Positions 1 through 10,880 of a stretch of DNA of 64,000 nt are shown piece after piece (the stretch's first letter is position 1; every line of letters begins with the position of its first letter). The notes under the pieces are model-generated. The model was given only the letters and a program-made list of their open reading frames with translations. It ran no database searches and was not told the DNA's origin. Source of the DNA: Perca fluviatilis (taxonomy: Eukaryota > Chordata > Actinopteri > Perciformes > Percidae). The translations under genes were made by a program, and so were the position numbers. Where the stretch lies: contig NC_053122.1 of NCBI RefSeq assembly GCF_010015445.1, positions 36,469,513-36,533,512 on the forward strand, given 5' to 3'.

Positions 1-55
1 GGAAAAGGCATCAGAGCTGTTGCCTGAGGGTAAGCAATGAAGGCCAAACCTGGAC
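1..55 (-). CDS. SLC6 transporter exon, EL4/TM8 (cut by window edge)
   Basis: Minus-strand exon of a sodium/chloride-coupled SLC6 transporter. It opens after an acceptor AG at 56-57 and reads [18 protein letters not shown] before the window ends. The GPGLAF..YP signature is the loop before TM8 in GABA/taurine/betaine-type members. The first two bases complete a glycine codon started by the exon at 147-271, so phase agrees. The whole 113-bp exon is present at the other end of the window (63697-63809). It continues beyond base 1. Confidence 0.93.
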
Positions 56-146
56 CTGTGTATTGGAAATTAACATGGAGAGAGTCAATACTGATACATA
101 CAGTATATATTTTTTTTCAAAGACTTGCTTTTTTAAAGAGTTATAC

Positions 147-271
147 CTGACTCAGCCACAGTGTCAACACTAACACCTTGTTTCTGAGCCATGAATCCAA
201 GTACAGAGAAGACGACAAATCCAGCAACAAAACTGGTCCCACTGTTCAGCAGACAGAGCCAAAAGCAGTCC
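147..271 (-). CDS. SLC6 transporter exon, TM7
   Basis: A 125-bp minus-strand exon, the size known for this exon in vertebrate SLC6 genes. It is bounded by AG (272-273) and GT (145-146). It encodes [18 protein letters not shown], then a hydrophobic TM7 and GFMAQKQGV. The LNSGTSF stretch carries the asparagine and serines that line the Na1 and chloride sites in this family. No break is visible. Its first 100 bases from the donor side recur at 63901-64000. SLC6 identity is secure; the exact paralogue is not, because GAT2, GAT3, TauT and BGT1 types share this wording. Confidence 0.96.
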
Positions 272-830
272 CTAGAGGCCACAGAAAGAGAGACAATAGG
301 TGATGTCTTAATTTATCACCAACAAAACAGGATAGAAACAGGAACTGTAATGACAAAAATACGGAACCCCTGAGAGGCAAGTGATCTGAATTATTTTCTC
401 TCCTGTGTTCATGACTTAAGAACAGGTCAAAAATGTTTTACAGGTAGAATCAAATGGAATGTATGGAAATTAGATCATCCTGGCAAACCCTCATAAAAGT
501 CATGAATGCAAGAGAGAAAACTAATTTAGATCAGACTTAGAAAATGGATCACCAAGGCTTTCATACAAAACCCATTTCTTTTTTTTTTCTTTTTTTTTAT
601 TGAGCACTGATAGTACAGCATATGTACATAGATACATTCACAAAAGAACTATGAACCAATGCTCACATCGTTATTTTGTATGAATTACTGCCCCCCCCCG
701 AACACATAGGACACCTATCCAGAAAGTAGAAAGGATAGTAACAATAATGATAATACTAAAAATGGTAATAAAAAAATAATAATTCTACACACATTTTATA
801 TATATATATATACACATACATACATACACA

Positions 831-879
<49 letters not shown>

Positions 880-1009
880 CATACATACATACATACATAC
901 ATACAAATAAATAAAAACACACAAACATAGGCTCACCATTGTTGAAGTTGTGTACTGCACACTATATTTCTCATGGATGAATAATACAACTGTAAATGCT
1001 AATAGGCTG
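272..1009. other. intron with AT-rich microsatellites
   Basis: Intron of the SLC6 gene. I see no exon. It holds poly-T runs near 580-598, a C run near 691, and a TA then CATA microsatellite at about 797-905. The rest is unremarkable A/T-rich sequence. Confidence 0.7.
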
Positions 1010-1303
1010 CTAAGTGGGCACAGTCTTACGTTTACCCAAGTTTTTCAGCACTGGATCCCAGACAGAAAATAATTTGTCCTTGGACCCCCTGAGACTGTAT
1101 TTTATTTTCTCTAACTGTATGAACTGCATTAGGTCATTAAACCACAGAGACAGCCATATAAATGAAATGAAGACCTTATCAATAGATTTGAAGAAAGATT
1201 TAGGGAGATAAAGTGGAACACACTGAAACAGAGAAATTTGGGGAGCACATTCATTTTTATACAATTCACTTTTCATGCTAAAGATAGGTGAAGTGTCTTC
1301 CAT
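1010..1303 (-). mobile_element. LINE (L1/Tx1-type) ORF2 fragment
   Basis: A 97-codon open frame on the minus strand contains PKSFFKSIDKVFISFIW and later FSVWDPVLKNLG. These resemble the region after the reverse transcriptase in L1/Tx1-type ORF2 proteins, where a helix ending in SFIW is typical. It is a short dead fragment in an intron. The assignment rests on motif resemblance only. Confidence 0.55.
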
Positions 1304-1471
1304 TTGTTCAGGTCTGATTTGTCTTTCTCAAATAGCAGACACAAGTTTTCCCGATAAAGCTTCTGCATGTCCGTTGTAATATTAATGGCCAAATATTTAA
1401 AGCCATTCCTAGACATTTGGAACTAACCTGAATATAACAGAAGGTCCCTGTAATATCTTACTTATACTTAC

Positions 1472-1575
1472 TTGTAACAATTGTTGTTGTAGTTATTATA
1501 ACTGCCCAGAACGTTCAGAGTCCCTATAGTCAAGCTGTAGGAGAAGAATATTTGGGATCCTGCCTCTAGCCAGAC
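1472..1575 (-). CDS. SLC6 transporter exon, TM6
   Basis: A 104-bp minus-strand exon, the family's usual size, between AG (1576-1577) and GT (1470-1471, gtaagt). It encodes [15 protein letters not shown], then [11 protein letters not shown]. This is TM6 with the unwound substrate/ion segment (QIFFSYSL) and the loop to TM7. It ends with AA of a split lysine codon that the G of the exon at 271 completes. No disabling change is seen. Confidence 0.95.
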
Positions 1576-1794
1576 CTGTAATGTCAGGAAAAATAACTGA
1601 TGATTGAAATTTGTGTTTTTTTTTAAATTGGTTGTGCCCGTATGTTAGCTGTCACTATTATCACTATGCCATTGCCATGACATTTTGTACAGATGTTTTG
1701 GTCCCTAATAGATAATTCCTAATTCCGCTTTCTTTGTGTTTACTTTAAACTCTGGTGAGAGGAAAACAAAAACCCAACCCCTGAAAAAAACCAA

Positions 1795-1826
<32 letters not shown>

Positions 1827-2782
1827 TTTTGGTGTTTTCTCCCGGCAGGGCCCTTGGTTCTTTCGGAGAATGATTGTAAAGATTTATAAAGAATATGTTT
1901 ACAGCATTTCCTCTCTAACTGGGACGTTTTGGGACCGATCGGTGGGATTGCTATGGACGAAGTACACACGGAGATACACTGGTAAGAGCTTTAACCATGT
2001 ATCCAGCTAATTTAAATAGCTCACGTTACTGTATTGTGTCAACAGTTAATTTTATTTAATATTGTACGTGGCCTTTTCGTTTGCAGGGTGCAAATAATCC
2101 ACCAAAACAAGTTCCTTCCCGAGACTATTTTGCAGAGTCACCAAAGACGATTGTAATAGATCTAAAGAAATGCTGACAACCAAGAACGTTTTTTTCTCCA
2201 ATGCACGAGTGTATGTTCCTCTGGCAGACCTTATTCAGCAGCGCTGTGGACATAGAGCTGCGCGTAGTTGGGTGGAACTGCTCTCCCCATAGGAAAACAA
2301 TGGAACGGCCAGCTTAGAGCGGTTTTACAGCGGATCGTATTTAGGCGGTTTTAAAGCTTTAGTGCGTAACTTTGGAATTGGATATTAACGAACATCCGTT
2401 ACATTCAAGTCATTGCTAAATGAGTTGATACAAAGCTAATTAGCTAATTCTGTTCCACACAACTCTCTCTGTATTTCTCAGTATGGCTACGTTCAGAAGA
2501 TTGTGTCGTCCGGCTTCTGAATTGTCAATTATGTTTTTTTAATTCTCCATGTCCTCCTTGGTTAAATGCAACTGCGTGGAGGAGGGGTGGGGGTGGTGCG
2601 CAATTACAGAAGGCTTGTATCATGTGGATACAGTGACAGTTTTGTTGTTATTAGTTAGCAGCAATTAGGCTACTAAAGCAGATGTATGTACTAATGGTAC
2701 AGATCAAACACATAAATGCATTGGAAAAAGAAATATACAAAAAAAATTAAGGCAGATTTGAAATGGTGTTCCTCAGTAGTGA
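1576..2782. other. intron, no gene recognised
   Basis: No coding segment that I can support. There is an A-rich tract at about 1787-1826. A splice-like pair (exon-like 1872-1981 with gtaaga, acceptor near 2087) can be read on the plus strand, but its frames do not join into a known protein. A GC-richer stretch lies near 2200-2300. Confidence 0.5.
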
Positions 2783-3331
2783 TAACTGACTATGTTGTTT
2801 TCATTAACGAAAATTATGACTAAATATCGTCGTCAACGAACCTTTATCATGTGACGAAAACGAGACGCAATGTAAATGCTGGTTACAATGACTATGATTA
2901 AATGTATAATGCAATATTGTTGACAAATAAAAACGAGACTATATGTGGTTTACAAAATAAAAACTATGCTAAAATGTCTCTTCATTTTCATTGACCAAAA
3001 CAAGACAACACAAAATGTTATAACGTTATTTTGTCTCGTTTAGTCGCGTTATTATTATTATTTTGCAGTATTTCTATTCTCTGTGTCTCAATTCAGGGGC
3101 TGCATCAGGTTGCACTCGAGTCGCACTGCGCAGACGCAGGCAACGTTACTTCGTCGCGGCATTAGTTAATTTAGAAGATGCAGCGGTGAGTTAAAGAGTG
3201 AGACGAGCGTAAATGACACCAAACTAAATTAAGTCTGACACAGAGAAAGCTGGGACCGTGGCTCGTCTTTGGGAGAAAAAGAATAAACGTCATTTGGAAA
3301 AACTTGCATAGAAGTGGAAAAGAAAACTGAA

Positions 3332-3433
3332 TGTATTGTGGAAAAAGATGGGGAGAAATGTGGCCACAAAATCACAGGAAAAAACACCACGAATCTTAAG
3401 AGACATCTCAAGCCGTTCCATAATGAAATTGAG
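3332..3433 (+). pseudogene. BED-type zinc finger exon of hAT transposase
   Basis: The plus strand reads CIVEKDGEKCGHKI, then NTTNLKRHLKPFHNEIE, followed by a gtaagt donor at 3434. The spacing Cys..Cys..His..His with TNLKRHL is the BED finger found at the N-terminus of hAT transposases, where it binds the element ends. No catalytic exon follows, so it is a relic. The true 5' edge of the exon is unclear. Confidence 0.7.
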
Positions 3434-3563
3434 GTAAGTCAAGACATTAACATAACGTTACTTTCTATTTTAGAAAGCTAATGCCAAATCATGAGGCTGT
3501 GGCTAATGTGTCTCATTTTAACGTTAGCTTTAGACATTAGCCACTGGAGCTGAAAACAACTGA

Positions 3564-3570
<7 letters not shown>

Positions 3571-3639
<69 letters not shown>

Positions 3640-3640
3640 T
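3571..3640. repeat. (GT)n microsatellite
   Basis: An uninterrupted GT run of about 35 units followed by a few GA units. The long His-Thr open frame on its minus strand is a by-product of the repeat. Confidence 0.97.
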
Positions 3641-4129
3641 GAGAGAGAGAGTGTGTGGGTTCTTCCTACCTGACTAACTCCATGTGTACTAAGCACATTT
3701 TGGTGTTGTCTCTACTACTAGGTACTTACTATATATATTTTATATATATATATATGACTGGATTAAATAGAATTGCATTACTAAAAAGAGACTAAAATAC
3801 AATTTTCATTGACTAAAACTAGACTAAATGTCATCAGTTTTCATCAACTAAAACTAGACTAAAATAGTCATGGATAATTCTGACTAAAATAAGACTAAAA
3901 TGCTCAGACTTTTAGTCGACTGAAACTTGACTAGACTAAAAAGAGTATGAATATGACTAAAACTAATGAATACTAAAATGACCGCTTGATACAAAGACTA
4001 GACTAAAACTAAAATTAAAACTGGCCGCCAAAAACAACACTATAATTGACTAATTCTAAAATTGGTTTTAAATCAAATGGTCACCTCAAGGTTAGCCAGG
4101 CGGTTCAGGTCTGGATACAGGTAAAAGTA

Positions 4130-5758
4130 CAGTGCCTTGCGAAAGTATTCGGCCCCCTTGAACTTTTCGACCTTTTGCCACATTTCAGGCCTCAAACATA
4201 AAGATATAAAACTGTAATTTTTTGTGAAGAATCAACAACAAGTGGGACACAATCATGAAGTGGAACGAAATTTATTGGATATTTCAAACCTTTTAAACAA
4301 ATAAAAAACTGAAATATTGGGCGTGCAAAATTATTCAGCCCCCTTAAGTTAATACTTTGTAGCGCCACCTTTTGCTGCGATTACAGCTGTAAGTCGCTTG
4401 GGGTATGTCTCTATCAGTTTTGCACATCGAGAGACTGACATTTTTGCCCATTCCTCCTTGCAAAACAGCTCGAGCTCAGTGAGGTTGGATGGAGAGCGTT
4501 TATGGACAGCAGTTTTCAGTTCTTTCCACAGATTCTCGATTGGATTCAGGTCTGGACTTTGACTTGGCCATTCTAACACCTGGATATGTTTATTTGTGAA
4601 CCATTCCATTGTAGATTTTGCTTTATGTTTTGGATCATTGTCTTGTTGGAAGACAAATCTCCGTCCCAGTCTCAGGTCTTTTGCAGACTCCATCAGGTTT
4701 TCTTCCAGAATGGTCCTGTATTTGGCTCCATCCATCTTCCCATCAATTTTAACCATCTTCCCTGTCCCTGCTGAAGAAAAGCAGGCCCAAACCATGATGC
4801 TGCCACCACCATGTTTGACAGTGGGGATGGTGTGTTCAGGGGTGATGAGCTGTGTTGCTTTTACGCCAAACATAACGTTTTGCTTTGTTGCCAAAAGTTC
4901 GATTTTGGTTTCATCTGACCACAGCACCTTCTTCCACATGTTTGGTGTGTCTCCCAGGTGGCTTTTGGCAAACTTTAAACGACACTTTTTATGGATATCT
5001 TTAAGAAATGGCTTTCTTCTTGCCACTCTTCCGCAAAGGCCAGATTTGTGCAGTATACGACTGATTGTTGTCCTATGGACAGAGTCTCCCACCTCAGCTG
5101 TAGATCTCTGCAGTTCATCCAGAGTGATCATGGGCCTCTTGGCTGCATCTCTGATCAGTCTTCTCATTGTATGAGCTGAAAGTTTAGAGGGACGGCCGGG
5201 TCTCGTAGATTTGTAGTGGTCTGATACTCCTTCCATTTCAATCTTATCGCTTGCACAGTGCTCCTTGGGATGTTTAAAGCTTGGGAAATCTTTTGTATCC
5301 CAATCCGGCTTTAAACTTCTCCACAACAGTATCTCGGACCTGCCTGGTGTGTTCCTTGTTCTTCATGATGCTCTCTCGCTTTTAAACGGACCTCTGAGAC
5401 TATCACAGAACAGATGCATTTATACGGAGACTTGATTACACACAGCTGGATTCTATTTATCATCATTAGTCATTTAGGTCAACATTGGATCATTCAGAGA
5501 TCCTCACTGAACTTCTGGAGAGAGTTTGCTGCACTGAAAGTAAAGGGGCTGAATAATTTTGCACGCCCACTTTTTCAGTTTTTTATTTGTTAAAAAAGTT
5601 TGAAATAGCCAATGAATTTCGTTCCACTTCATAATTGGGACCCACTTGTTGTTGATTCTTCACAAAAAAATTACAGTTTTATATCTTTATGTTTGAGGCC
5701 TGAAATGTGGCAAAAGGTCAAAACGTTCAAGGGGGCCGAATACTTTCGCAAGGCACTG
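4130..5758 (-). mobile_element. Tc1-type transposon in an SLC6 exon
   Basis: The inverted ends start cagtgccttgcgaaagtatt and are nearly identical on both sides for over 100 bp. They are flanked by TA. Length is 1.63 kb, normal for Tc1. The two ends are close to identical and the catalytic frame is open, which suggests a fairly recent insertion. Confidence 0.95.
4349..5366 (-). pseudogene. Tc1 transposase, catalytic part open, DNA-binding part frameshifted
   Basis: The frame 5326-4349 gives 325 codons with the DDE core: WSDETKIE, FQQDNDPKH and PDLNPIENLW. The second and third acidic residues are 34 apart (DD34E), as in Tc1 transposases, which cut and paste at TA. A likely native start (MKNKEH) lies at 5366 in another frame. 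The helix-turn-helix region (KISQALNIPRSTVQ) is in a third frame, so at least two small indels separate the DNA-binding part from the catalytic part. It is probably inactive. Confidence 0.9.
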
Positions 5759-5850
5759 TAGATCCCGTCCCAAGCTCCCGGTAGAGTCAGGCCCCTGATG
5801 AGTAGGACCAGGAGCATCACATAGGGGAATGTAGCTGTGAAATAAGCCAC

Positions 5851-6526
5851 CTAAAAACATTTTTTATGTTAATGATTGCTGTCACTGTATTTACAGCAGG
5901 ATTTGAACAGTATTAATGTTATTGTTAAATACAGCGCTTTACGGTTAATACAAACAAGAATCTAAATTACATAACATACAACAACATCAACTATAATGTA
6001 TTCCTAAAATACAGAACTTTACTGCTAACCAACCGTCCAGAGTATCTGAAGTAACAGTATCATGCAGTTTTATTTTGCATTTTGGGAAGAGCAATTTAAC
6101 ATGTGAAGCTTGAATCTGTTCTTTTCTTCATCCATCCCCATCTTACTAATTATTTGGTGAGTAGCCATTTCATTTCATTCATAAATCAGTGCAAGGACAA
6201 TCAGGGAGCTTTGCAGTTTGTTTGCATTTCTGAATATTTATATATGTGCATTCAAAGGTCAACGTCAAGGTAACTGTATTTATAAACCTTTGTTTGTTGT
6301 ACATCATAATAGTGTTGACAGTGCAATCCTTTTACACTCTATGGAAGTATGTTAGATGTTTCTTAAAATGAACATATGACTGTTTGAATGTTCCAGGCTG
6401 GATTTGGATAGTTCAGGCTGGGATCATTGGGCTGGCTGAGGAGTTAGTTTTGGGTTTGGGATATTTCCACTTTGGATTGTTATGTTCATGGTCCACATTG
6501 TGATGAAATGAAGGGCACACATGCTG
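5851..6526. other. intron, nothing recognised
   Basis: Intron between the SLC6 TM4 and TM5 exons. No exon, RNA gene or clear repeat seen. Confidence 0.6.
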
Positions 6527-6534
6527 GTTTTGTA

Positions 6535-6853
6535 TAGAGATGGTCCGATACCATTTCTTGTGTATCGGCCGATAACAATTACTCATCCCATACGATCCCA
6601 TTATGGATGTAATATGATTGCTATCTTTGTTGTACGGCCTGGCTCAGGTTAAACTGTTTGTAAAACATGAACAAACACAAGAGAACTTTATTTTATTATC
6701 CAGTTTGACAGTCAGTCATAATGAAAAAAGAACATAAATAAAACTACTTTAAAGTAGATTTTCTTCAGGGCTAAATCACATGGCATCTGATCGGTGCTTA
6801 AACTCCAGTACTTTCCGATACCAGCATTGTAGGCAGTATTGGAGACATCTCTA
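6535..6853. mobile_element. hAT-type MITE
   Basis: The left end is tagagatggtccgatacc and the right end is ggagacatctcta, an inverted pair. Flanks gttttgta (6527-6534) and gttttgtc (6854-6861) form an 8-bp target duplication with one mismatch. The inside repeats gata/cggccgata words and has no open frame. It fits the 'tccgatacc' hAT MITEs common in fish. Confidence 0.75.
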
Positions 6854-7199
6854 GTTTTGTCTCTTACGCAGTCAAAAGGTTACCATGGCTGGATTGAGAG
6901 AACTCATAAGTTAAACAAATGCAGATTGGTGTTAGCACTAGCTTAACTTGCAATTGTTCTGCATGTGCAGTTTCCAGTACAATACAATTTAATTTAAATT
7001 TTGTTAAGGTTTGCATTCTGTGCTTGTAACCAGCTTTAGACTGAGACTTTGGGAAGAGGGCCAACCAAGTCTACCATAGGCTTATCCTAACATAAGATAC
7101 AACTTTATTGTCTATTCACACAGAATATTTTCTTGCAAAACATAAAAAAACAAAAGAATATCTGTATGGTCACCCAACAAACATCTGACGCACCTTTCC

Positions 7200-8103
7200 G
7201 TCACACCCACATAGTACCTTATTGTCCCCCTAGAGAACTGCGCTCCCAGAATGCAGAGTTGCTAACCAGCTCCCAGTCTGGGTTCGGGTGGGCAGACATC
7301 GTCACCACATTTAAGAGTAAGCTTAAAGCTCTCCTTTTCGATAAAGCTTATAGTTAGGGAGTGAGGAGCTGCAGCGTTTGCCTAGACGGGCGCGGGAGGG
7401 TGTATAGCTTCAGACACTGCACCCCTTCTCTTCTCTGCTTCTCTTCATAGTCGTCAGATTCATCTACCAACCCTTATAGAACTGGCTTAGGTTTGCCTTG
7501 CACCAGCTCTTAATTATGCTGTTATAGTTTTAGACTGCCGGGGGACTTCCTTTGACATAATGAGCTCCTCTCCCACTCTCTTTCCATCTGTGTGCATCCA
7601 TGTTCCAGAAATACTTGTTACTAACTTAGCTCTGGGGAGCTTATTTCCCGGAGTCATTATGTTTTTTCACCCAGCAGTTTTCCTTGGATTAGGGTGGCAC
7701 CTAAATCATGGTCGCAGCTGTCGCCGTGGTCCTGCTCCCTGCTATGCCCTGCTACACCAATCTGCTATGTGCTGCTATGCCCTGTAGTGCCCTACTACGC
7801 CATGAACTACTACAACTACTATTTCTAGTCATAATTCCATTATCTTTATTGTGACTATTAATGCCACTGTTCATCACAACCCCAACCGGCACCGTCAGAC
7901 ACCGCCTACCAAGAGCCTGGGTCTGTCCCAGGTTTCACCCTAAAAGGAAGTTTTTCTTCGCCACTGTCACACTGAATGCTTGCTCTTGGATGAATAACTG
8001 GAATTGTTGTTTTTTTGTAAATTATAGAGTGTGATCTAGACCTACTCTATCTGTAAAGTGTCTTGAGATTACTCTTGTTATGATTTGATAGTATAAATAA
8101 AAT
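7200..8103 (+). mobile_element. 3' end of a non-LTR retrotransposon
   Basis: A Pro/Cys-rich untranslated-type stretch ends in aggaagtttttcttcgccac, tgcttgctcttgg, gtgtcttgagattactcttg and a final ataaataaaattttattgaat. This tail recurs in shorter form at about 30070-30172. The shared 3' tail without a shared 5' end is what 5'-truncated LINE copies look like. The clade is not certain. Confidence 0.6.
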
Positions 8104-8319
8104 TTTATTGAATAGTGCAACCCCACAAAAAAACTATTATAATTTCCTTTACATAAATAAAGACATTTGCACCATAACTTGATGCAGAAAAGGCACAAAC
8201 TGTTGACGAAAAATTCCCCAGAATGCAGGAAATGAAGTGCTTGATATGGTCAAATATTTCAAATTTGCTCAAAAGTGGAGATCTCAACCCCCCACAATGT
8301 TGAATCCAAAATTACACCC

Positions 8320-9854
8320 TTTTTTTTTTTTTTTATTAAACTTTTTTTTTAAACCCCTTAACCCAGCTTAATGCCCCCCCCCCATACACAAAAAAAAAAA
8401 ACATACAGGTCTCAAAGAAGAAGATAAATAATGCTTAGACTTTACAGTGCTAGTAGGTTACAACACAGAGGCAAGATATATTTGGAAGACTTTTTTTTGC
8501 CCTTTTATACCGGTGTTACATTCTCAGTTAATGAGAGAAAAGAACCCCACATTTTCATAAACACATCAAAGCATCCTGAGGTTCTAAATATCACACGTTC
8601 ATAGCTGGCAATGCTTGACATAAGGTCCAACCATTCATCATATGAGGACGGTGTGTCTGACTTCCAGTGTCTAAGAATGACTTTGCAACCAGAAACCATA
8701 GCTAAACGGCACCATAGCGTCTGTTGTCGAGATATATGCGTATCCTCCGGTACAATACCCAACATACACAAGGCAGGGTTCTTATATAATGAAAGGCAAA
8801 AGATATTATTAACCAATTGTACGATTTTCTCCCACGTTTCCTCCACCATGTCACATTCATATAACATATGAGCCATAGTTCCTATATCTTTGTTACATCG
8901 CCAGGATAGTGCAGTATCCCTTAGTTGAAGTCTAGCCAATCTGCTTGGAGTCCAGTAGCATCTATTAAGAATTTTATAATTTATCAGCTGGGATTGAGTT
9001 TCACGAACGTTAGCATGCCATTTTGATACAACCTGTTTCCAAGCTTCTTCCTTGATCACACACCCTAAATCTCTTTCCCATGCCACTTTAAGACTATTTA
9101 AGTTAGGTGCATTAGCACCTCTAATATAGGCATAAAAAACTGAGCTCTACCCGTTTTTGTGACCGTTAGCAGAAGACATAAGCTGTACATCCGTTGGTGG
9201 GTCAGGACATTTTTTTAGAGTTGCATGGAGACAATGTTTCATTTGGAGGTATTTCCAAAAATCTGTGTTCGATAGCCTGTAAGTTTGCTTTAAGTGATTA
9301 AATGAGACCACATGTTCACCCTCATATAGGTTATCTAAATACCATATTCCCTTATTAGCCCATTGTATCCAGCAGAAAGCCTTTTTATCTATTCATAGCT
9401 TGGTGTTGTGCCATATTGAGGCTCTAGTTGTTAGCCATGGGGTTTGTTTTGAATGTTGGTGATACAATTTCCAACTTTCCCTAGTAAATTTAAGAACTGG
9501 ATTTTGGTCTGGTATTGGTCGGGCAAACTGTGTCAAGAAGGCCTCCGATGGAAAGGGGGCAATTAGTTATTTTTCAATATGCACCCAAGCAGGGGCTTCA
9601 TTGTATGTCATATTATTTTTAGCCAACTGCGAGAGCGAGAATGACCAATGATACCAGTCAATTCTGGGAAGAGAGAGCCCGCCTGAACTTTTAGCAGAAT
9701 ACAATTTAGTATGATTAAAGAGGGGTCTCTTCCCTTGCCAGATGAAGGATTCTACATATTTATTGTATTCTTTCAGATGGGATGGTAGAAGCATGTATGA
9801 TGGATAATTAATTTTAGGTGCAATTATCATTTTAACTAAATTAATTCGACCCAT
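8320..9854 (-). mobile_element. L1-type LINE, 3' part of ORF2
   Basis: Minus strand. The 95-codon frame 9854-9567 begins MGRINLVKMIIAPKINY and includes SFIWQGKRPLF and GGLSLPRIDWYHW. The 193-codon frame 9086-8505 contains NYKILNRCYWTP, then a Cys/His-type patch (WRCNKDIGTMAHMLYEC). These are the thumb/post-RT and C-terminal regions of vertebrate L1/Tx1 ORF2, in the right order. Frameshifts break the part between them (9087-9566). T-rich tracts at 8319-8352 on the plus strand would be its poly-A tail. The 5' end is truncated at about 9855. Confidence 0.85.
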
Positions 9855-9861
9855 ACTGGAA

Positions 9862-9973
9862 CTAGGGGTTAAGTGTCTTGCTCAGGGACACATTGGTTGA
9901 TGTATCGCAGTGGGAATCGAACCCGGATCTCCCGCACCGCACGTGTCATATCCACTGCGCCATCACCACCCCC
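9862..9973 (-). mobile_element. tRNA-derived SINE
   Basis: The minus strand begins ggtggtgatggcgcagtgga (A-box-like) and has a B box ggttcgattcc at plus 9913-9923. That is a tRNA-like RNA polymerase III head. It abuts the truncated LINE. Confidence 0.7.
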
Positions 9974-10106
9974 ATGTTGGACATTGCACCGTTATATAGT
10001 ACTGATCAAAGTTACACCCTTGATGGAGATACTGTATCACTAAATAAACAATGTCTAATGGGGCATTCTTAATGTGCAAAAAATGGCAAATAAAATATTA
10101 TTTCAC

Positions 10107-10239
10107 CTTTCCAGAAGATCTGACACCTTTCCAGATGCTTAAGTAGCAGATCACCCAGCAGGCCAGAAGACACAAAGCCAGCTCCCATCTCACACTGCCC
10201 AGCTCCTCAATGCCTCCAGACACGCCCAGCACACGCCGT
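10107..10239 (-). CDS. SLC6 transporter exon, TM4
   Basis: A 133-bp minus-strand exon, the family size, between AG (10240-10241) and GT (10105-10106, gtgaaa). It encodes [20 protein letters not shown], then [19 protein letters not shown] and RSSGK. This is the end of the second extracellular loop plus TM4. The first base completes the preceding glutamate codon. Reading is open and the phase joins the TM5 exon at 5850. Confidence 0.96.
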
Positions 10240-10348
10240 CTGAGGAGAGGGGGAATATCGCAAATGCCAAATGGTATCAATAAATTCCAGAATTATTCCA
10301 TATTTTACCCTGGAGTCGTATAGATCTGTCAATAAAAAGAGAAAACAT

Positions 10349-10526
10349 GGGCGCCCAGATAGCTCAGTTGGTAGAGCAGGTGCCCATATATAGATTTCAC
10401 TCCTCGATGCAGCAGGCCCGGGTTCAACTCTGACCTGCGTCCCTTTGCTGTATGTCATTCCCATTCTTTTTCCCCTTTCATGTCTTCATCTGTCCTGTCA
10501 AGAATAAAGGCCGAAAATGCCCCAAA
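10349..10526 (+). mobile_element. tRNA-derived SINE
   Basis: Head gggcgcccagatagctcagt with the A box (tagctcagttggtagagc) and a B box (gggttcaactc). The tail is ctgtcctgtcaagaataaag then gccgaaaatgcccc. This matches a SINE type widespread in spiny-rayed fish. The B box has decayed. It is not a tRNA gene. Confidence 0.85.
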
Positions 10527-10667
10527 GTATGACGTAGATTTGCAGCGCAAATCTACGTCATACATGCGCCAATATTTGAATGCACGTCCCGTCTGCGTCC
10601 GGTGTTTACATCAGACGAGCAGTACACAACATTATGTAGGATACACAGTAGAGATTTGGTGGCGAAG

Positions 10668-10880
10668 ATGTTTCTGTCTTTGAACCAAAAGAAAGCCTTG
10701 GCACTTGCCCTGGTTGTGAGGAGAAGACGGAGGAAGGCAGCCGCAGCAAGAAAGGTGTGGGGGCACGAGACCCTCAGGTCCAGAGAGCACTTGAGGGAAT
10801 TCCAGCTGCAGGAGCTCCGCTTTCACCGTGACCGGTTCCAGGGGTCATTTTGGCTCAACAGGGAGCAGACAGTCTGCTGA
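10668..10880 (+). pseudogene. Harbinger transposase N-terminal fragment
   Basis: About 70 codons from ATG at 10668 with a basic patch (RRRRRKAAAARKVWGHE) and then HRDRFQGSFWLNREQ. The F-(R)-MS/LNREQ-type segment leading to LLTRVRP is the start of the Harbinger DDE transposase. A frameshift puts LLTRVRPTISRM in the next frame, and nothing of the DDE core follows. Confidence 0.65.

Larger units (their letters stand above)
2791..4042. mobile_element. hAT-type element with BED exon and 8-bp target duplication
   Basis: The ends read tatgttgttttc (left) and caacacta (right), i.e. TAGTGTTG-type hAT termini. They are flanked by taactgac (2783-2790) and taattgac (4043-4050), an 8-bp target duplication with one difference. 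Inside are one BED zinc-finger exon, a GT microsatellite and many copies of a gactaaaa motif toward the right end. At 1.25 kb it is far shorter than an autonomous hAT and lacks a transposase core, so it is an internally deleted copy in an SLC6 intron. Confidence 0.75.
4085..5850 (-). pseudogene. SLC6 transporter TM5 exon split by a Tc1 insertion
   Basis: Two minus-strand pieces, 5761-5850 and 4085-4129, together make exactly 135 bp, the usual size of the TM5 exon in SLC6 genes. The acceptor AG is at 5851-5852 and the donor GT at 4083-4084. The first piece reads [20 protein letters not shown]; the second reads YLYPDLNRLANLE. A 1,629-bp Tc1 element sits between them with its TA target duplicated (4128-4129 and 5759-5760). 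The insertion adds stop codons and shifts the frame, so this copy cannot give a full transporter unless the element is spliced out. Confidence 0.93.

Noticed and set aside
1872..2160. Possible two-exon small gene (ATG 1872, donor at 1982, acceptor at about 2087)
   Set aside because: The frames on the two sides do not join into a protein I recognise, and the longest joined frame starts without an ATG.
3478..3696. Open frame rich in His-Thr repeats (also at 36632-36932, 42496-42999, 51198-51655 and 56447-56920)
   Set aside because: These are translations of CA/GT microsatellites; no domain outside the repeat.
10349..10420. tRNA gene
   Set aside because: The A and B boxes are those of a SINE head; the B box is decayed and SINE body sequence follows.
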